A stretch of DNA of 38,512 nt from Flavobacterium sp. ACAM 123. Lineage in GTDB: Bacteria > Bacteroidota > Bacteroidia > Flavobacteriales > Flavobacteriaceae. The stretch is taken from NCBI RefSeq assembly GCF_000264055.1, contig NZ_AJXL01000030.1, positions 1-38,512 of the forward strand, read 5' to 3'. A model generated the notes under the pieces. The model had not been told where the DNA came from. It was given only the letters and a program-made list of their open reading frames with translations, and did no database searches. Position numbers and translations under genes: made by a program. Shown here piece after piece: positions 1 through 7,306 of the stretch (its first letter is position 1; the number at the start of each line of letters is the position of its first letter).

Positions 1-58
1 TAACTAACCCAAAAAGAGCGTAAGGAAACGACAAATAAACGAACCAAAAACTAAATTA

Positions 59-160
59 CTAATTTGTATTTGTTTTGGCTTTATAAAAATATTGATAAAA
101 AGATAAACAGCCGGCTATTACTAATGAAAGTAGAATTAATAATAGAGTAACTTGTGTCAT
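59..160 (-). pseudogene. N-terminal piece of a membrane protein, broken or frameshifted near the window edge
   Basis: A short reading frame of 33 codons begins with ATG at 160 and gives one hydrophobic helix followed by SFYQYFYKAK. Flavobacterial genomes often carry a large membrane protein with a similar N-terminus (one helix, then FQYFYK) beside fabG; this comparison is from memory. The frame stops at 59-61, but another frame then reads on to the edge with a hydrophobic sequence (NLVFGSFICRFLTLFLG). A single-base indel near position 60 is therefore likely. The rest of the gene lies outside the window. It follows fabG on the same strand after 85 bases. Function is not known to me. Confidence 0.4.
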
Positions 161-245
161 TCTTTAATTTTAAGGATTGAAAGATAAAATTAGAATAATT
201 CCGCAAACGAATCTTTAAATTCTTGATTTATTTACTTTTTTAATG

Positions 246-992
246 TTAGGTAAGCATTCCCCCGTCCACATTCAATACTTGACCTGTAATATATCCACTT
301 AAATCCGAAGCTAGAAAAAGACAGGCATTAGCAACATCTTCGGTAGTACCTCCTCTTTTTAAAGGAATACCGTCTCTCCAACCTTGAACTACGTCATCAT
401 TCAATTTTGCAGTCATCTCCGTTTCAATAAATCCGGGTGCAATAGCATTACAACGAATATTGCGCGAACCCAATTCAAGTGCTACAGACTTTGTAAATCC
501 AATAACACCTGCTTTTGAAGCGGCATAATTGGTTTGACCTGCATTACCCTTCACTCCAACCACACTACTCATGTTAATGATTGATCCGGCACGTTTTTTT
601 AAGAATGTTCTCTGAATCGCTTTGGTCATATTGAATACGGACTTCAAATTGACATTAATTACTTTGTCAAAATCTTCTTCAGACATACGCATTAAAAGGT
701 TGTCTTTAGTGATACCAGCATTGTTGATTAAAACGTCAACCGTTCCAAATTCAGCTAAAACGGCATCAACCATGGTTTGTGCTTCATTAAAATCGGCAGC
801 ATTTGACTGGTATCCTTTTGCTTTGATTCCAAGCGCATTCAATTCGTTTTCTAATGCTACCGCCGACTCAACAGATGAACTGTACGTAAAAGCAACATTT
901 GCTCCATTTTTTGCAAAAACTTCTGCAATTCCTTTTCCAATTCCACGACTTGCACCAGTAATGATGACCACTTTTCCTTCTAATAATTTCAT
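246..992 (-). CDS. fabG: 3-oxoacyl-[acyl-carrier-protein] reductase FabG
   Basis: This cytoplasmic enzyme reduces 3-oxoacyl-ACP with NADPH in fatty acid elongation. The 248-residue length is normal for the family. The Rossmann nucleotide motif TGASRGIG is at residues 13-20, NNAG is at 90-93, and the catalytic Ser-Tyr-Lys set is visible as S142/S143, Y156 and K160 in YAASK. The C-terminus GYITGQVLNVDGGM is typical of FabG. The ATG at 992 gives the usual MKLLEGKVVIITG start. The gene stands alone on the minus strand. A TATATTTG box about 150 bases upstream may be its promoter. Other short-chain dehydrogenases share the fold, but the match to FabG is close over the full length. Confidence 0.95.
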   Translation of the reverse strand: MKLLEGKVVIITGASRGIGKGIAEVFAKNGANVAFTYSSSVESAVALENELNALGIKAKGYQSNAADFNEAQTMVDAVLAEFGTVDVLINNAGITKDNLLMRMSEEDFDKVINVNLKSVFNMTKAIQRTFLKKRAGSIINMSSVVGVKGNAGQTNYAASKAGVIGFTKSVALELGSRNIRCNAIAPGFIETEMTAKLNDDVVQGWRDGIPLKRGGTTEDVANACLFLASDLSGYITGQVLNVDGGMLT

Positions 993-1142
993 ATTATAAA
1001 ATGAGTTTAATATTTATTTTGAACTAACTCCCTACCCACTAGCATACTTCCTACTCCCAAAGCTTCGAGACGTTAGCATTTTTGTATTCGCCGTGGCGGA
1101 TAAAATGCAATCAACACTTCTAATAGGACCCGTTCTACTTGT

Positions 1143-1150
1143 CAAATATA
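1143..1150 (-). promoter_or_regulatory. Candidate flavobacterial -7 box (TATATTTG) upstream of fabG
   Basis: On the minus strand this reads TATATTTG, matching the Bacteroidetes -7 consensus TAnnTTTG. It would place transcription start near 1136 and give fabG a leader of about 145 bases. No TTG at the expected -33 spacing is seen, so the call rests on the -7 box alone. Confidence 0.4.
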
Positions 1151-1209
1151 GAATAATTACTTTTTTAAAAAAAATTTCAAATTTAATAAACTTGGAGCTG
1201 GCTTAAATT

Positions 1210-2533
1210 TTATACTTTCAAAAATTTATTTACCCATTTATCCCAATACGAACTATAAATCGCCAATAGCGTAAAGATTAATAAAAATAAATGGTACCAG
1301 GCATTGCTGATTAAATCAAAAAAGTCCAATTTACCATTGGCAAAGCTCAAAATCAATAAAACTTGTGCTCCGTAAGGTAAAATTCCTTGCACAATACAAG
1401 AAAAGATATCTAAAATAGCGGCTACCTTTTTAGGGTTCAAATCATACTCATCATTAATTTCTTTAGCAATAGGTCCCGTAATTACAATAGATACCGTATT
1501 ATTGGCTATGGCCAAATTAGCAAAACCAACCAATGCACCAATTCCTGCTTGAGCTGTACTTTTTATTTTTAATGCGTTTTTTAATTTGATGTAGTAAGTA
1601 ATTAATCCCTCCCGCTTTTTCCACCATAGCAGCTAAACCACCCGTAAGCATGGACAATAAAAAGATATCAGTCATACCGGTGAAACCTTCATATGTCTTC
1701 TGGATAAACTCCATTAAGGTAAAAGATCCTCCTATAAAGCCTATGATGCCAGCTAAAACAGTTCCAATAATTAAAGTGGCAAACACATTTACTCCAAATA
1801 ATGCTAAAGCAATTACCAATATATAAGGTATAATAGGAATCCATTCAAAACCAACTTTTGGAAGGTCAACAGATACTATCTCCGAATTTAAACCGAGGTA
1901 AAAGAATAAAATCACGGTAATTACTGCGGCAGGAAATGCAATAAACAAATTGATTTTGAATTTATCTTTTAATTCACAACCCAAGGACTGTGTTGCCGCG
2001 ATGGTCGTATCAGAAATCATGGAAAGATTGTCCCCAAACATGGACCCGCCTAATAAAGCCCCGGAAATTAGCGGTAATGAGGCTCCGCTTTTATCTGCTA
2101 ATGTAACCGCTATAGGTCCTAAAGCAACAATCGCCCCTACAGAAGTCCCTGTCGCTGTGGATAAAAAACCTGCAATCAAAAAGATTCCTAACGGGAAATA
2201 GGCCACATCAATAGTACTGATTCCTAAATTAACAACGGCATCCACACCGCCCATTGCTTTACTCACAACCGCAAAAGCGCCCGCTAACAAATAAATCAAA
2301 CACATGGTCATAATTTTACTTTCGCCACAACCTGCAATTAACGTCGCCACTTTTTCATCTGTGGAAGACTTGAAAAGTAAAAAAGCGGCAATAATCCCAA
2401 CCACGACAGCCACAGGAGATGGAAATGCATAAAAATCATTCAACACAATTCCGGCACCCAAAAAAGTAAAAATAAAAATAAATAACGGAATCAAAGCGTA
2501 GGGATTTCCTGTTTTTTTCGAAAAATTTGTCAT
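1210..2533 (-). pseudogene. NhaC-family Na+/H+ antiporter-like transporter (possibly methionine transporter MetT), frameshifted
   Basis: Two overlapping frames (2533 to 1517 and 1533 to 1210) make one NhaC-family inner-membrane transporter of about 440 residues. The first carries GTSVGAIVALGPIA and GGSMFGDNLSMISDTT, typical of the family. Frame one ends in nonsense after IKKRIK, while the shifted frame continues as STAQAGIGALVGFANLAIAN, so one base was lost or gained in the A-rich run near 1560-1575. The protein is broken if the sequence is correct. Upstream lies a SAM-I-like leader at 2622-2683. Because S-box-controlled NhaC relatives have been proposed as methionine transporters (MetT), methionine uptake is a reasonable inference. 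Na+/H+ or malate/lactate antiport cannot be excluded. Confidence 0.8.
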
Positions 2534-2565
2534 AAAGTTAATTTAAAAATGAATTAAATATGACG

Positions 2566-2585
2566 AAAAACAAAAGCTAAAAGAT
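2566..2585 (-). promoter_or_regulatory. Possible expression platform: terminator strand able to pair with the leader aptamer
   Basis: On the minus strand the 3' part of the aptamer (GCTAAAATGAT) can pair with ATCTTTTAGC (plus 2576-2585), leaving one bulged base. This is followed at once by TTTTGTTTTT (plus 2566-2575). Such a stem would compete with closure of the aptamer, so it looks like a terminator that forms when the aptamer does not. That would be an unusual polarity for a SAM-I-type switch. The pairing was found by eye only. Confidence 0.35.
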
Positions 2586-2621
2586 GGGAATGCAAACAAC
2601 ATTTTTTCCAAAGGATTTGGC

Positions 2622-2683
2622 TTATCATTTTAGCACCTTGCTCGTTTTTGCAGGTTGCTATCTCAAAATGAGATTCGTGATAA
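2622..2683 (-). ncRNA. Compact SAM-I-like (S-box) leader RNA
   Basis: Read on the minus strand, a 62-base element has closing stem TTATCA/TGATAA (plus 2678-2683 and 2622-2627). A short hairpin ATCTCA/TGAGAT follows (2669-2674 and 2660-2665). Next comes GCAACC, a stem CCTGC/GCAAGG (2650-2654 and 2636-2641), and GGTGCTAAAA. GCAACC followed by AAGGTGCTAAA is the conserved P3-J3/4 core of SAM-I riboswitches. The long P2 arm with its kink turn and the P4 arm are both missing or reduced. A TACTTTTG promoter box ends seven bases before the element, so the transcript would begin almost at P1. It precedes the NhaC-family gene by 88 bases. Confidence 0.65.
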
Positions 2684-2689
2684 TGTGTT

Positions 2690-2697
2690 CAAAAGTA
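2690..2697 (-). promoter_or_regulatory. Candidate -7 box (TACTTTTG) for the leader RNA and NhaC-family gene
   Basis: The minus-strand TACTTTTG fits TAnnTTTG. Transcription would start near 2684, directly before the first stem of the SAM-I-like leader. That agreement supports both calls. Confidence 0.55.
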
Positions 2698-2799
2698 ATA
2701 CATCATTTATAAAAAAACAATAAATGCCTTACTTATTTTATATAAAAAAAGACCTTACCGAAGTAAAGCATTTTTTATAAATATTTAGATTAAAGTATC

Positions 2800-3222
2800 T
2801 TAGAAAGCAACATTCCATATTGGTAATCTACCGTTTTCATCAAAAAAGTTTTGTAAAACTTGTCCTTCTACAGCAGTGGGAATTCCTTTAGTTTCATTAT
2901 TGAATGTTTCGTACCAAACCACTTCCAATAAACTGATATCCTCTTTTTTCATTTGTGCTGGCCAAGAATATTTTCTCCCTGTCTTTGCAAACTGATTTCC
3001 TTCAACAATCTTTTCTTTTAAGCCACCATTTTTTATTTTTAAAGTCCCATCATTCTGTACCGTCCCTGTAGAACCTACCATGATTAACTCTTTTTCTTCT
3101 GCTACTGCATATACTAAAAACACACCGCTTCCTTCTGAAGCATTACAAGCTTGTTCTAAACTATCCTCTGCAGCAAATGAAAATTTGTCGCTAACTTTAA
3201 ATTTTTCTAATTCCTTATACAT
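2800..3222 (-). CDS. GIY-YIG-like small protein
   Basis: The 140-residue protein has GVFLVYAVAEEKELIMVGST at about residues 33-52, which resembles the GIY ... YIG core with the second motif altered to MVG. The C-terminal part has GLKEKIVEGNQF, SWPAQM, EVVWYET and a conserved-looking EGQVLQNFFDENGRLPIWN end. I recognise the pattern of small GIY-YIG-related proteins of Bacteroidetes but not a named gene. Nuclease activity is uncertain because the YIG motif is degenerate. It lies downstream of sucD on the same strand and has its own promoter and a hairpin in its leader. No signal peptide is seen. Confidence 0.6.
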   Translation of the reverse strand: MYKELEKFKVSDKFSFAAEDSLEQACNASEGSGVFLVYAVAEEKELIMVGSTGTVQNDGTLKIKNGGLKEKIVEGNQFAKTGRKYSWPAQMKKEDISLLEVVWYETFNNETKGIPTAVEGQVLQNFFDENGRLPIWNVAF

Positions 3223-3253
3223 ATCGTTTTATTTTTATTTGAATTGGCTTCCT

Positions 3254-3281
3254 CAAAAAAATACCTCACAAAATCGTGAGG
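3254..3281 (-). terminator. Terminator-like hairpin in the leader of the GIY-YIG-like gene
   Basis: On the minus strand CCTCAC and GTGAGG (plus 3264-3281) form a six-pair stem with a six-base loop, followed by TATTTTTTT. It sits between a TACCTTTG box at 3356-3363 and the start codon at 3222. It could attenuate the gene or end a short RNA of about 95 bases. Confidence 0.5.
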
Positions 3282-3355
3282 ATTATCTAAACCATTCGTT
3301 GCTGTTTGTTATTATTAAATTTGAAGCGTTAAGAGAGCTTTTTTTTAATAAAGCG

Positions 3356-3363
3356 CAAAGGTA
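3356..3363 (-). promoter_or_regulatory. Candidate -7 box (TACCTTTG) upstream of the GIY-YIG-like gene
   Basis: Minus-strand TACCTTTG matches TAnnTTTG and lies just past the sucD terminator. Transcription would start near 3349, leaving a leader of about 127 bases with a hairpin in it. Confidence 0.45.
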
Positions 3364-3386
3364 TTTCTTTAATTCTATTTAATAAT

Positions 3387-3415
3387 AAAAAAGCCTCACA
3401 AATATGAGGCTTTTT
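3387..3415 (-). terminator. Rho-independent terminator of sucD
   Basis: Minus-strand GCCTCA and TGAGGC pair around a six-base loop and are flanked by A and T tracts. The hairpin begins 23 bases after the sucD stop codon. Confidence 0.85.
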
Positions 3416-3438
3416 ATCTTTTGGTTTAAAATAGTAAA

Positions 3439-4311
3439 CTATCCTAAAACTTCTTTTACTTTTTTACCAATTTCTGCTGGAGAATCCACTACGTGTATTC
3501 CACATTCTCTCATGATTTGCTTTTTAGCTTCTGCTGTATCATCAGTTCCACCTACAATAGCACCTGCATGACCCATTGTACGCCCTGCTGGAGCGGTAAC
3601 TCCTGCAATGAATCCCACTACTGGTTTACGGTTACCATCAGCTTTAATCCAGTGAGCAGCATCAGCTTCTAGTTGTCCACCTATTTCACCTATCATTACG
3701 ATACATTCGGTTTCTGGATCATTCATCAATAACTCCACTGCTTCTTTTGTAGTAGTTCCAATGATCGGATCTCCTCCAATACCTATTGCAGTAGTGATAC
3801 CTAAACCTTGTTTTACTACTTGATCAGCCGCTTCATACGTTAATGTTCCTGATTTAGAAACAATACCTACAGTTCCCTTTTTGAAAACAAAACCTGGCAT
3901 GATACCAACTTTAGCTTCGCCCGGAGTAATAACTCCTGGACAGTTAGGACCTATTAATCTCGCGTTTCTTTCTTTAACATAACCATTTGCTTTGATCATA
4001 TCAGCTACAGGAATTCCCTCTGTAATAGCGATAATCACTTTTATTCCTGCATCAGCAGCTTCCATTATCGCATCAGCAGCAAAAGCGGGTGGTACAAAGA
4101 TAATAGTAGTATCAGCTCCTGCTTGTTCTACAGCATCTCTTACAGTATTAAAAACAGGACGGTCTAAATGTGTTGTTCCTCCTTTTCCTGGAGTTACACC
4201 ACCTACAACGTTTGTCCCGTACTCAATCATTTGTGAAGCATGAAACGTTCCTTCGCTTCCTGTAAATCCTTGAACAATTATTTTGGAATCTTTATTAACT
4301 AAAACACTCAT
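3439..4311 (-). CDS. sucD: Succinate-CoA ligase [ADP-forming] subunit alpha
   Basis: This TCA-cycle enzyme subunit binds CoA and carries the phosphohistidine for succinyl-CoA/succinate interconversion. The full 290 residues match the family length. Visible marks are the CoA-binding N-terminus ([17 protein letters not shown]), [36 protein letters not shown] and the active-site region [13 protein letters not shown]. The beta subunit gene sucC is not in this window, as in many Bacteroidetes where the two are separate. It has its own TACTTTTG promoter box at 4348-4355 and ends at a strong hairpin, so it appears to be a single-gene transcript. Confidence 0.96.
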   Translation of the reverse strand: MSVLVNKDSKIIVQGFTGSEGTFHASQMIEYGTNVVGGVTPGKGGTTHLDRPVFNTVRDAVEQAGADTTIIFVPPAFAADAIMEAADAGIKVIIAITEGIPVADMIKANGYVKERNARLIGPNCPGVITPGEAKVGIMPGFVFKKGTVGIVSKSGTLTYEAADQVVKQGLGITTAIGIGGDPIIGTTTKEAVELLMNDPETECIVMIGEIGGQLEADAAHWIKADGNRKPVVGFIAGVTAPAGRTMGHAGAIVGGTDDTAEAKKQIMRECGIHVVDSPAEIGKKVKEVLG

Positions 4312-4347
4312 GATATATATTTTATGTGATTTTTAAAAGTTGTCTTG

Positions 4348-4355
4348 CAAAAGTA
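4348..4355 (-). promoter_or_regulatory. Candidate -7 box (TACTTTTG) of sucD
   Basis: Minus-strand TACTTTTG matches TAnnTTTG, 37 bases before the sucD start codon. This separates sucD from the lipid A cluster upstream. Confidence 0.5.
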
Positions 4356-4397
4356 AGGTTTTGAAATTATTTTCAGGCCTTTTCTTATCAAAAAATA

Positions 4398-4760
4398 TTA
4401 TGATAATTGACTCATTTGATAGCCCTTGTATAATTGATTGTCTTTTATTTGCCAAATTGATATAAAATGTGCCAATAACATCTCTTCTCTTGGATTTTCT
4501 ATCGTTTTTACAAAATGAGAATAGCGCACGGAAATCATATCATTTTCCGCTATAATATGACTTATCCTAATTTTTGAACGCACATAGGCCCTGCCTAATT
4601 CTTCGGATAGATCTATTATACCATCATAGTCTAAATGAATCAATCCTTTACTACTATTCCACTCCACTATAGCATCAGGGTGCAAATATTCTTTCATAAT
4701 ACTACTGTTGATAAGTGCATCTGATTTGTAAAAATCTTGAACGAGTTCCTTTGCTGTCAT
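4398..4760 (-). CDS. NTF2-like / SnoaL-like small protein
   Basis: The 120-residue protein begins MTAKELVQDFYKSDALINSS and has EYLHPDAIVEWNSSKGLIHLDYDGI, the usual pattern of cone-shaped NTF2/SnoaL folds (helix with DFY, then a strand with HPDAxxEWxS). No catalytic residue can be assigned. Its start lies only four bases after the stop of the LpxD-like gene, so it is translated from the same message. The coupling with lipid A genes suggests an envelope-related or housekeeping role, but this is only context. Confidence 0.7.
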   Translation of the reverse strand: MTAKELVQDFYKSDALINSSIMKEYLHPDAIVEWNSSKGLIHLDYDGIIDLSEELGRAYVRSKIRISHIIAENDMISVRYSHFVKTIENPREEMLLAHFISIWQIKDNQLYKGYQMSQLS

Positions 4761-4764
4761 ATTA

Positions 4765-5694
4765 TTATTTTAATTTATTTAAAATCTCTGGAATTTTTTT
4801 TATATTGGCCAGTTGTTTTAATTTTTCCCTTGACTCTTGTATTGGTGTTCCAAAATAGGATTTCCCGCCTTCAACCGATTTTGTAACACCTGTTTGGCCT
4901 AGAATAACTGCATTTCTGCCTATCGTGATTCCGCTCGTAGTTCCTACTTGTCCCCAGATCGTGACTTCGTCTTCTATGATCACGCAACCAGCGATTCCAG
5001 TTTGAGAGGCAATTAAACACTTCTTTCCAATTACGGTGTCATGACCTACATGAACCTGATTGTCAATTTTTGTTCCTTCGCCAATGATGGTATCCCCTGT
5101 AACCCCTTTGTCTATTGTACAAAGTGCTCCAATACCTACATTGTCTTTTATCACTACTCTTCCTCCTGAAAGCAATTGATCGAAACCATCTTCTCGCTTT
5201 TTATAATAAAACGCATCGGCGCCAAGAACTGTTCCTGCATGGATGATTACATTATTTCCAATTATGGTATTGTCATAAATAGCCACATTAGCATGAATCA
5301 AACAATTTTCACCAATTACCACATGATTTCCAATAAAAGCATTGGGCTGAATTACAGTCCCCTGCCCTATAACTGCTAAATTAGAAATGGAAGTACTTGA
5401 TGATTTAAAAGGCTTGAAATGCTTTGTTAATCTGTTAAAATCATTAAAAGGATCTTCTGATATCAATAAGGCTTTTCCTTCCGGGCAATCTACTTTCTTA
5501 TTAATCAAGATGATCGTGGCCGCTGAATTTAAAGCTTTTGTATAATATTTTGGATGATCTACAAAAACAATGTCTCCTTTTTCTACAACATGAATTTCAT
5601 TCATGCCAGATATAGGAAAATCAGCATTCCCAACATACTCACAGTTGATAATAGTGGCAATTTCTTGCAGCGCGTAAACTTTTGGAAATTTCAT
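4765..5694 (-). CDS. LpxD-like UDP-3-O-(3-hydroxyacyl)glucosamine N-acyltransferase paralogue
   Basis: The 309-residue protein has an LpxD-type N-terminal domain and a left-handed beta helix of hexapeptide repeats from about residue 105 (for example [20 protein letters not shown]). The segment [13 protein letters not shown], then [23 protein letters not shown] and [13 protein letters not shown] follow the LpxD acyltransferase core, including the conserved His in VGHD. It is shorter and more divergent than the main LpxD at 8688-9737, with Tyr-Tyr where LpxD usually has GFGF. Paired LpxD genes around efp are common in flavobacteria. It may use a different acyl donor or sugar; the substrate is unknown. 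Confidence 0.8.
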   Translation of the reverse strand: MKFPKVYALQEIATIINCEYVGNADFPISGMNEIHVVEKGDIVFVDHPKYYTKALNSAATIILINKKVDCPEGKALLISEDPFNDFNRLTKHFKPFKSSSTSISNLAVIGQGTVIQPNAFIGNHVVIGENCLIHANVAIYDNTIIGNNVIIHAGTVLGADAFYYKKREDGFDQLLSGGRVVIKDNVGIGALCTIDKGVTGDTIIGEGTKIDNQVHVGHDTVIGKKCLIASQTGIAGCVIIEDEVTIWGQVGTTSGITIGRNAVILGQTGVTKSVEGGKSYFGTPIQESREKLKQLANIKKIPEILNKLK

Positions 5695-5722
5695 AAATTT
5701 AATTAGAAAATGTGTTAATTAA

Positions 5723-5754
5723 AAAATGTGATAATTAGCTAATTACCACATTTT
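5723..5754. terminator. Long palindrome between efp and the lpxD paralogue
   Basis: AAAATGTG and CACATTTT flank TAATTAGCTAATTA, forming a nearly perfect 32-base palindrome with one mismatch. An extra copy of the AAAATGTG word lies 16 bases to the left. It could act as a transcription pause or terminator on either strand, or be a decayed repeat. Confidence 0.45.
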
Positions 5755-5770
5755 CTCATTATCAAATTAT

Positions 5771-6337
5771 TTATTCTTTTACACGTTCCATGTAAGAACC
5801 TGATGCAGTATCAATTTTAATTTTGTCTCCTTCATTTATAAATAAAGGGACACTTACGGTAGCGCCGGTTTCAACTGTTGCTGATTTGGTAGCATTAGTA
5901 GCTGTATTCCCTTTGATTCCCGGTTCAGCGTAAGTAACTTCAAGAACTACAGAAGGCGGCATGTCTACAGAAAGAGGCAATTCCGTTTCTGTGTTTATAC
6001 TTACCATAACATTTTCTCCTTCTTTTAATAAATCTGGCGAATCTAATATGTTTTTATTCAAAGATATTTGCTCAAAAGTCTCTGTATTCATAAAATGAAA
6101 ATCATCTCCTTCTGGATATAAATATTGAAACTTATGGTTTTCCACTCTTACTTCTTCTATCTTATGTCCAGCTGAAAACGTATTGTCCAATACTTTTCCA
6201 TTCGTTAAACTTCTTAGTTTAGTTCGCACAAAAGCAGGACCTTTTCCAGGTTTCACGTGAAGAAATTCTATGATTTTGTATATGTCATTATTGTACTTAA
6301 TGCATAATCCGTTCTTAATGTCTGATGTAGATGCCAT
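5771..6337 (-). CDS. efp: Elongation factor P
   Basis: EF-P binds the ribosome and relieves stalling at polyproline stretches. The 188 residues cover the three beta-barrel domains. The tip loop VKPGKGPAFVRTKLR carries Lys32, the usual site of modification. The later domains show FMNTETFEQISL and VELEVTYAEPG-like signatures (here PSVVLEVTYAEPGIKG), and the C-terminus ends DTASGSYMERVKE. It is embedded between two lipid A acyltransferase genes, an arrangement I recognise from flavobacteria. No modification enzyme gene (epmA or epmB) is seen in the window. Confidence 0.95.
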   Translation of the reverse strand: MASTSDIKNGLCIKYNNDIYKIIEFLHVKPGKGPAFVRTKLRSLTNGKVLDNTFSAGHKIEEVRVENHKFQYLYPEGDDFHFMNTETFEQISLNKNILDSPDLLKEGENVMVSINTETELPLSVDMPPSVVLEVTYAEPGIKGNTATNATKSATVETGATVSVPLFINEGDKIKIDTASGSYMERVKE

Positions 6338-6343
6338 TTGATT

Positions 6344-6432
6344 TGCTTTTGGCTATTAGCTTAAGGCTATTAGCAATTTATATTTAAATATTTATTTTCA
6401 GGCTAAGAGCTTAAAGCCAACAGCCAATAGCT
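6344..6432. repeat. Flavobacterial intergenic repeat built on the word GGCTATTAGC
   Basis: The lpxA-efp gap holds two direct copies of GGCTATTAGC (about 6351 and 6366) and then an inverted group, GGCTAAGAGCTTAAAGCC and CAGCCAATAGC (about 6404-6431). The two groups can fold on each other. Similar word repeats are scattered in flavobacterial intergenic regions, judging from memory. There is no gene here. Confidence 0.55.
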
Positions 6433-6436
6433 TTTT

Positions 6437-7222
6437 TTAATAATTTCCTGTGTATCCTTTCATTACCCCACGTGATGAGTTTCTGATAAAATCTAGTATT
6501 TCGTCGCGTTCCGGAGTTGCTTCCATCTCTGCTTCGATAATTCCTATGGCTTGTGTTGTATTATAGTTTTTTTGATATAAAATTCTATAAATATCTTGAA
6601 TTTCTTTGATTTTCTCGGTTGTGAAGCCTCTTCTCCTCAATCCAACCGAGTTGATACCCACATAGGACAAAGGCTCTTTTGCCGCTTTCGTAAAAGGAGG
6701 AACATCTTTACGAACTAATGATCCGCCTGATATCATGGCGTGATCGCCAATATGAATGAATTGATGGATTGCTGCCAAGCCACCTATTACTGCAAATTTA
6801 CCAACAGTGACATGGCCTGCCAATGCAACACCGTTAACAATTATGGCATTATCGCCAATATGACAATCGTGCGCAATGTGAGCCGTAGCCATGATCAAAC
6901 AATTGTTTCCAAGCGTGGTTTGACCGGAAGCAATTGTCCCTCTGTTAATGGTAACGCATTCTCTAATCGTACAATTGTCTCCAATTATTGCCAAGGACTC
7001 TTCTCCGCCAAATTTTAAGTCTTGCGGAACGGCAGAGATAACTGCACCAGGAAAGATACTGCAATTCTTTCCAATTCTTGCGCCTTCCATAATGGTAACA
7101 TTAGATCCTATCCAAGTACCATCCCCAATAACTACATTATTATGGATTGTCGTAAAAGGTTCAATGACAACATTTTTAGCGATTTTCGCGCCAGGATGAA
7201 CATATGCTAAGGGTTGATTCAT
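6437..7222 (-). CDS. lpxA: Acyl-ACP--UDP-N-acetylglucosamine O-acyltransferase LpxA
   Basis: LpxA adds the first 3-hydroxyacyl chain to UDP-GlcNAc at the start of lipid A synthesis. The 261-residue protein is the normal length. It opens with YVHPGAKIAKNVVIEPFTTI, runs through a hexapeptide-repeat helix, and contains MATAHIAHDCHIGDNAIIVN with the catalytic His, then GGLAAIHQFIHIG and GLRRRGFTTEKIKEI of the C-terminal helical domain. It follows lpxC-fabZ after about 85 bases on the same strand, so it is likely part of the lipid A operon. Confidence 0.95.
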   Translation of the reverse strand: MNQPLAYVHPGAKIAKNVVIEPFTTIHNNVVIGDGTWIGSNVTIMEGARIGKNCSIFPGAVISAVPQDLKFGGEESLAIIGDNCTIRECVTINRGTIASGQTTLGNNCLIMATAHIAHDCHIGDNAIIVNGVALAGHVTVGKFAVIGGLAAIHQFIHIGDHAMISGGSLVRKDVPPFTKAAKEPLSYVGINSVGLRRRGFTTEKIKEIQDIYRILYQKNYNTTQAIGIIEAEMEATPERDEILDFIRNSSRGVMKGYTGNY

Positions 7223-7306
7223 CTACTTTTTTTTATTATTTATATATATAAAACAAAAACTTTGAAACAGTATATTTCAGAGTTTTATAGAGTTTCTACT
7301 TTACGT

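Noticed and set aside
622..999. 125-codon frame on the plus strand
   Set aside because: It lies antisense over fabG, which has every catalytic motif; it is a frame shadow.
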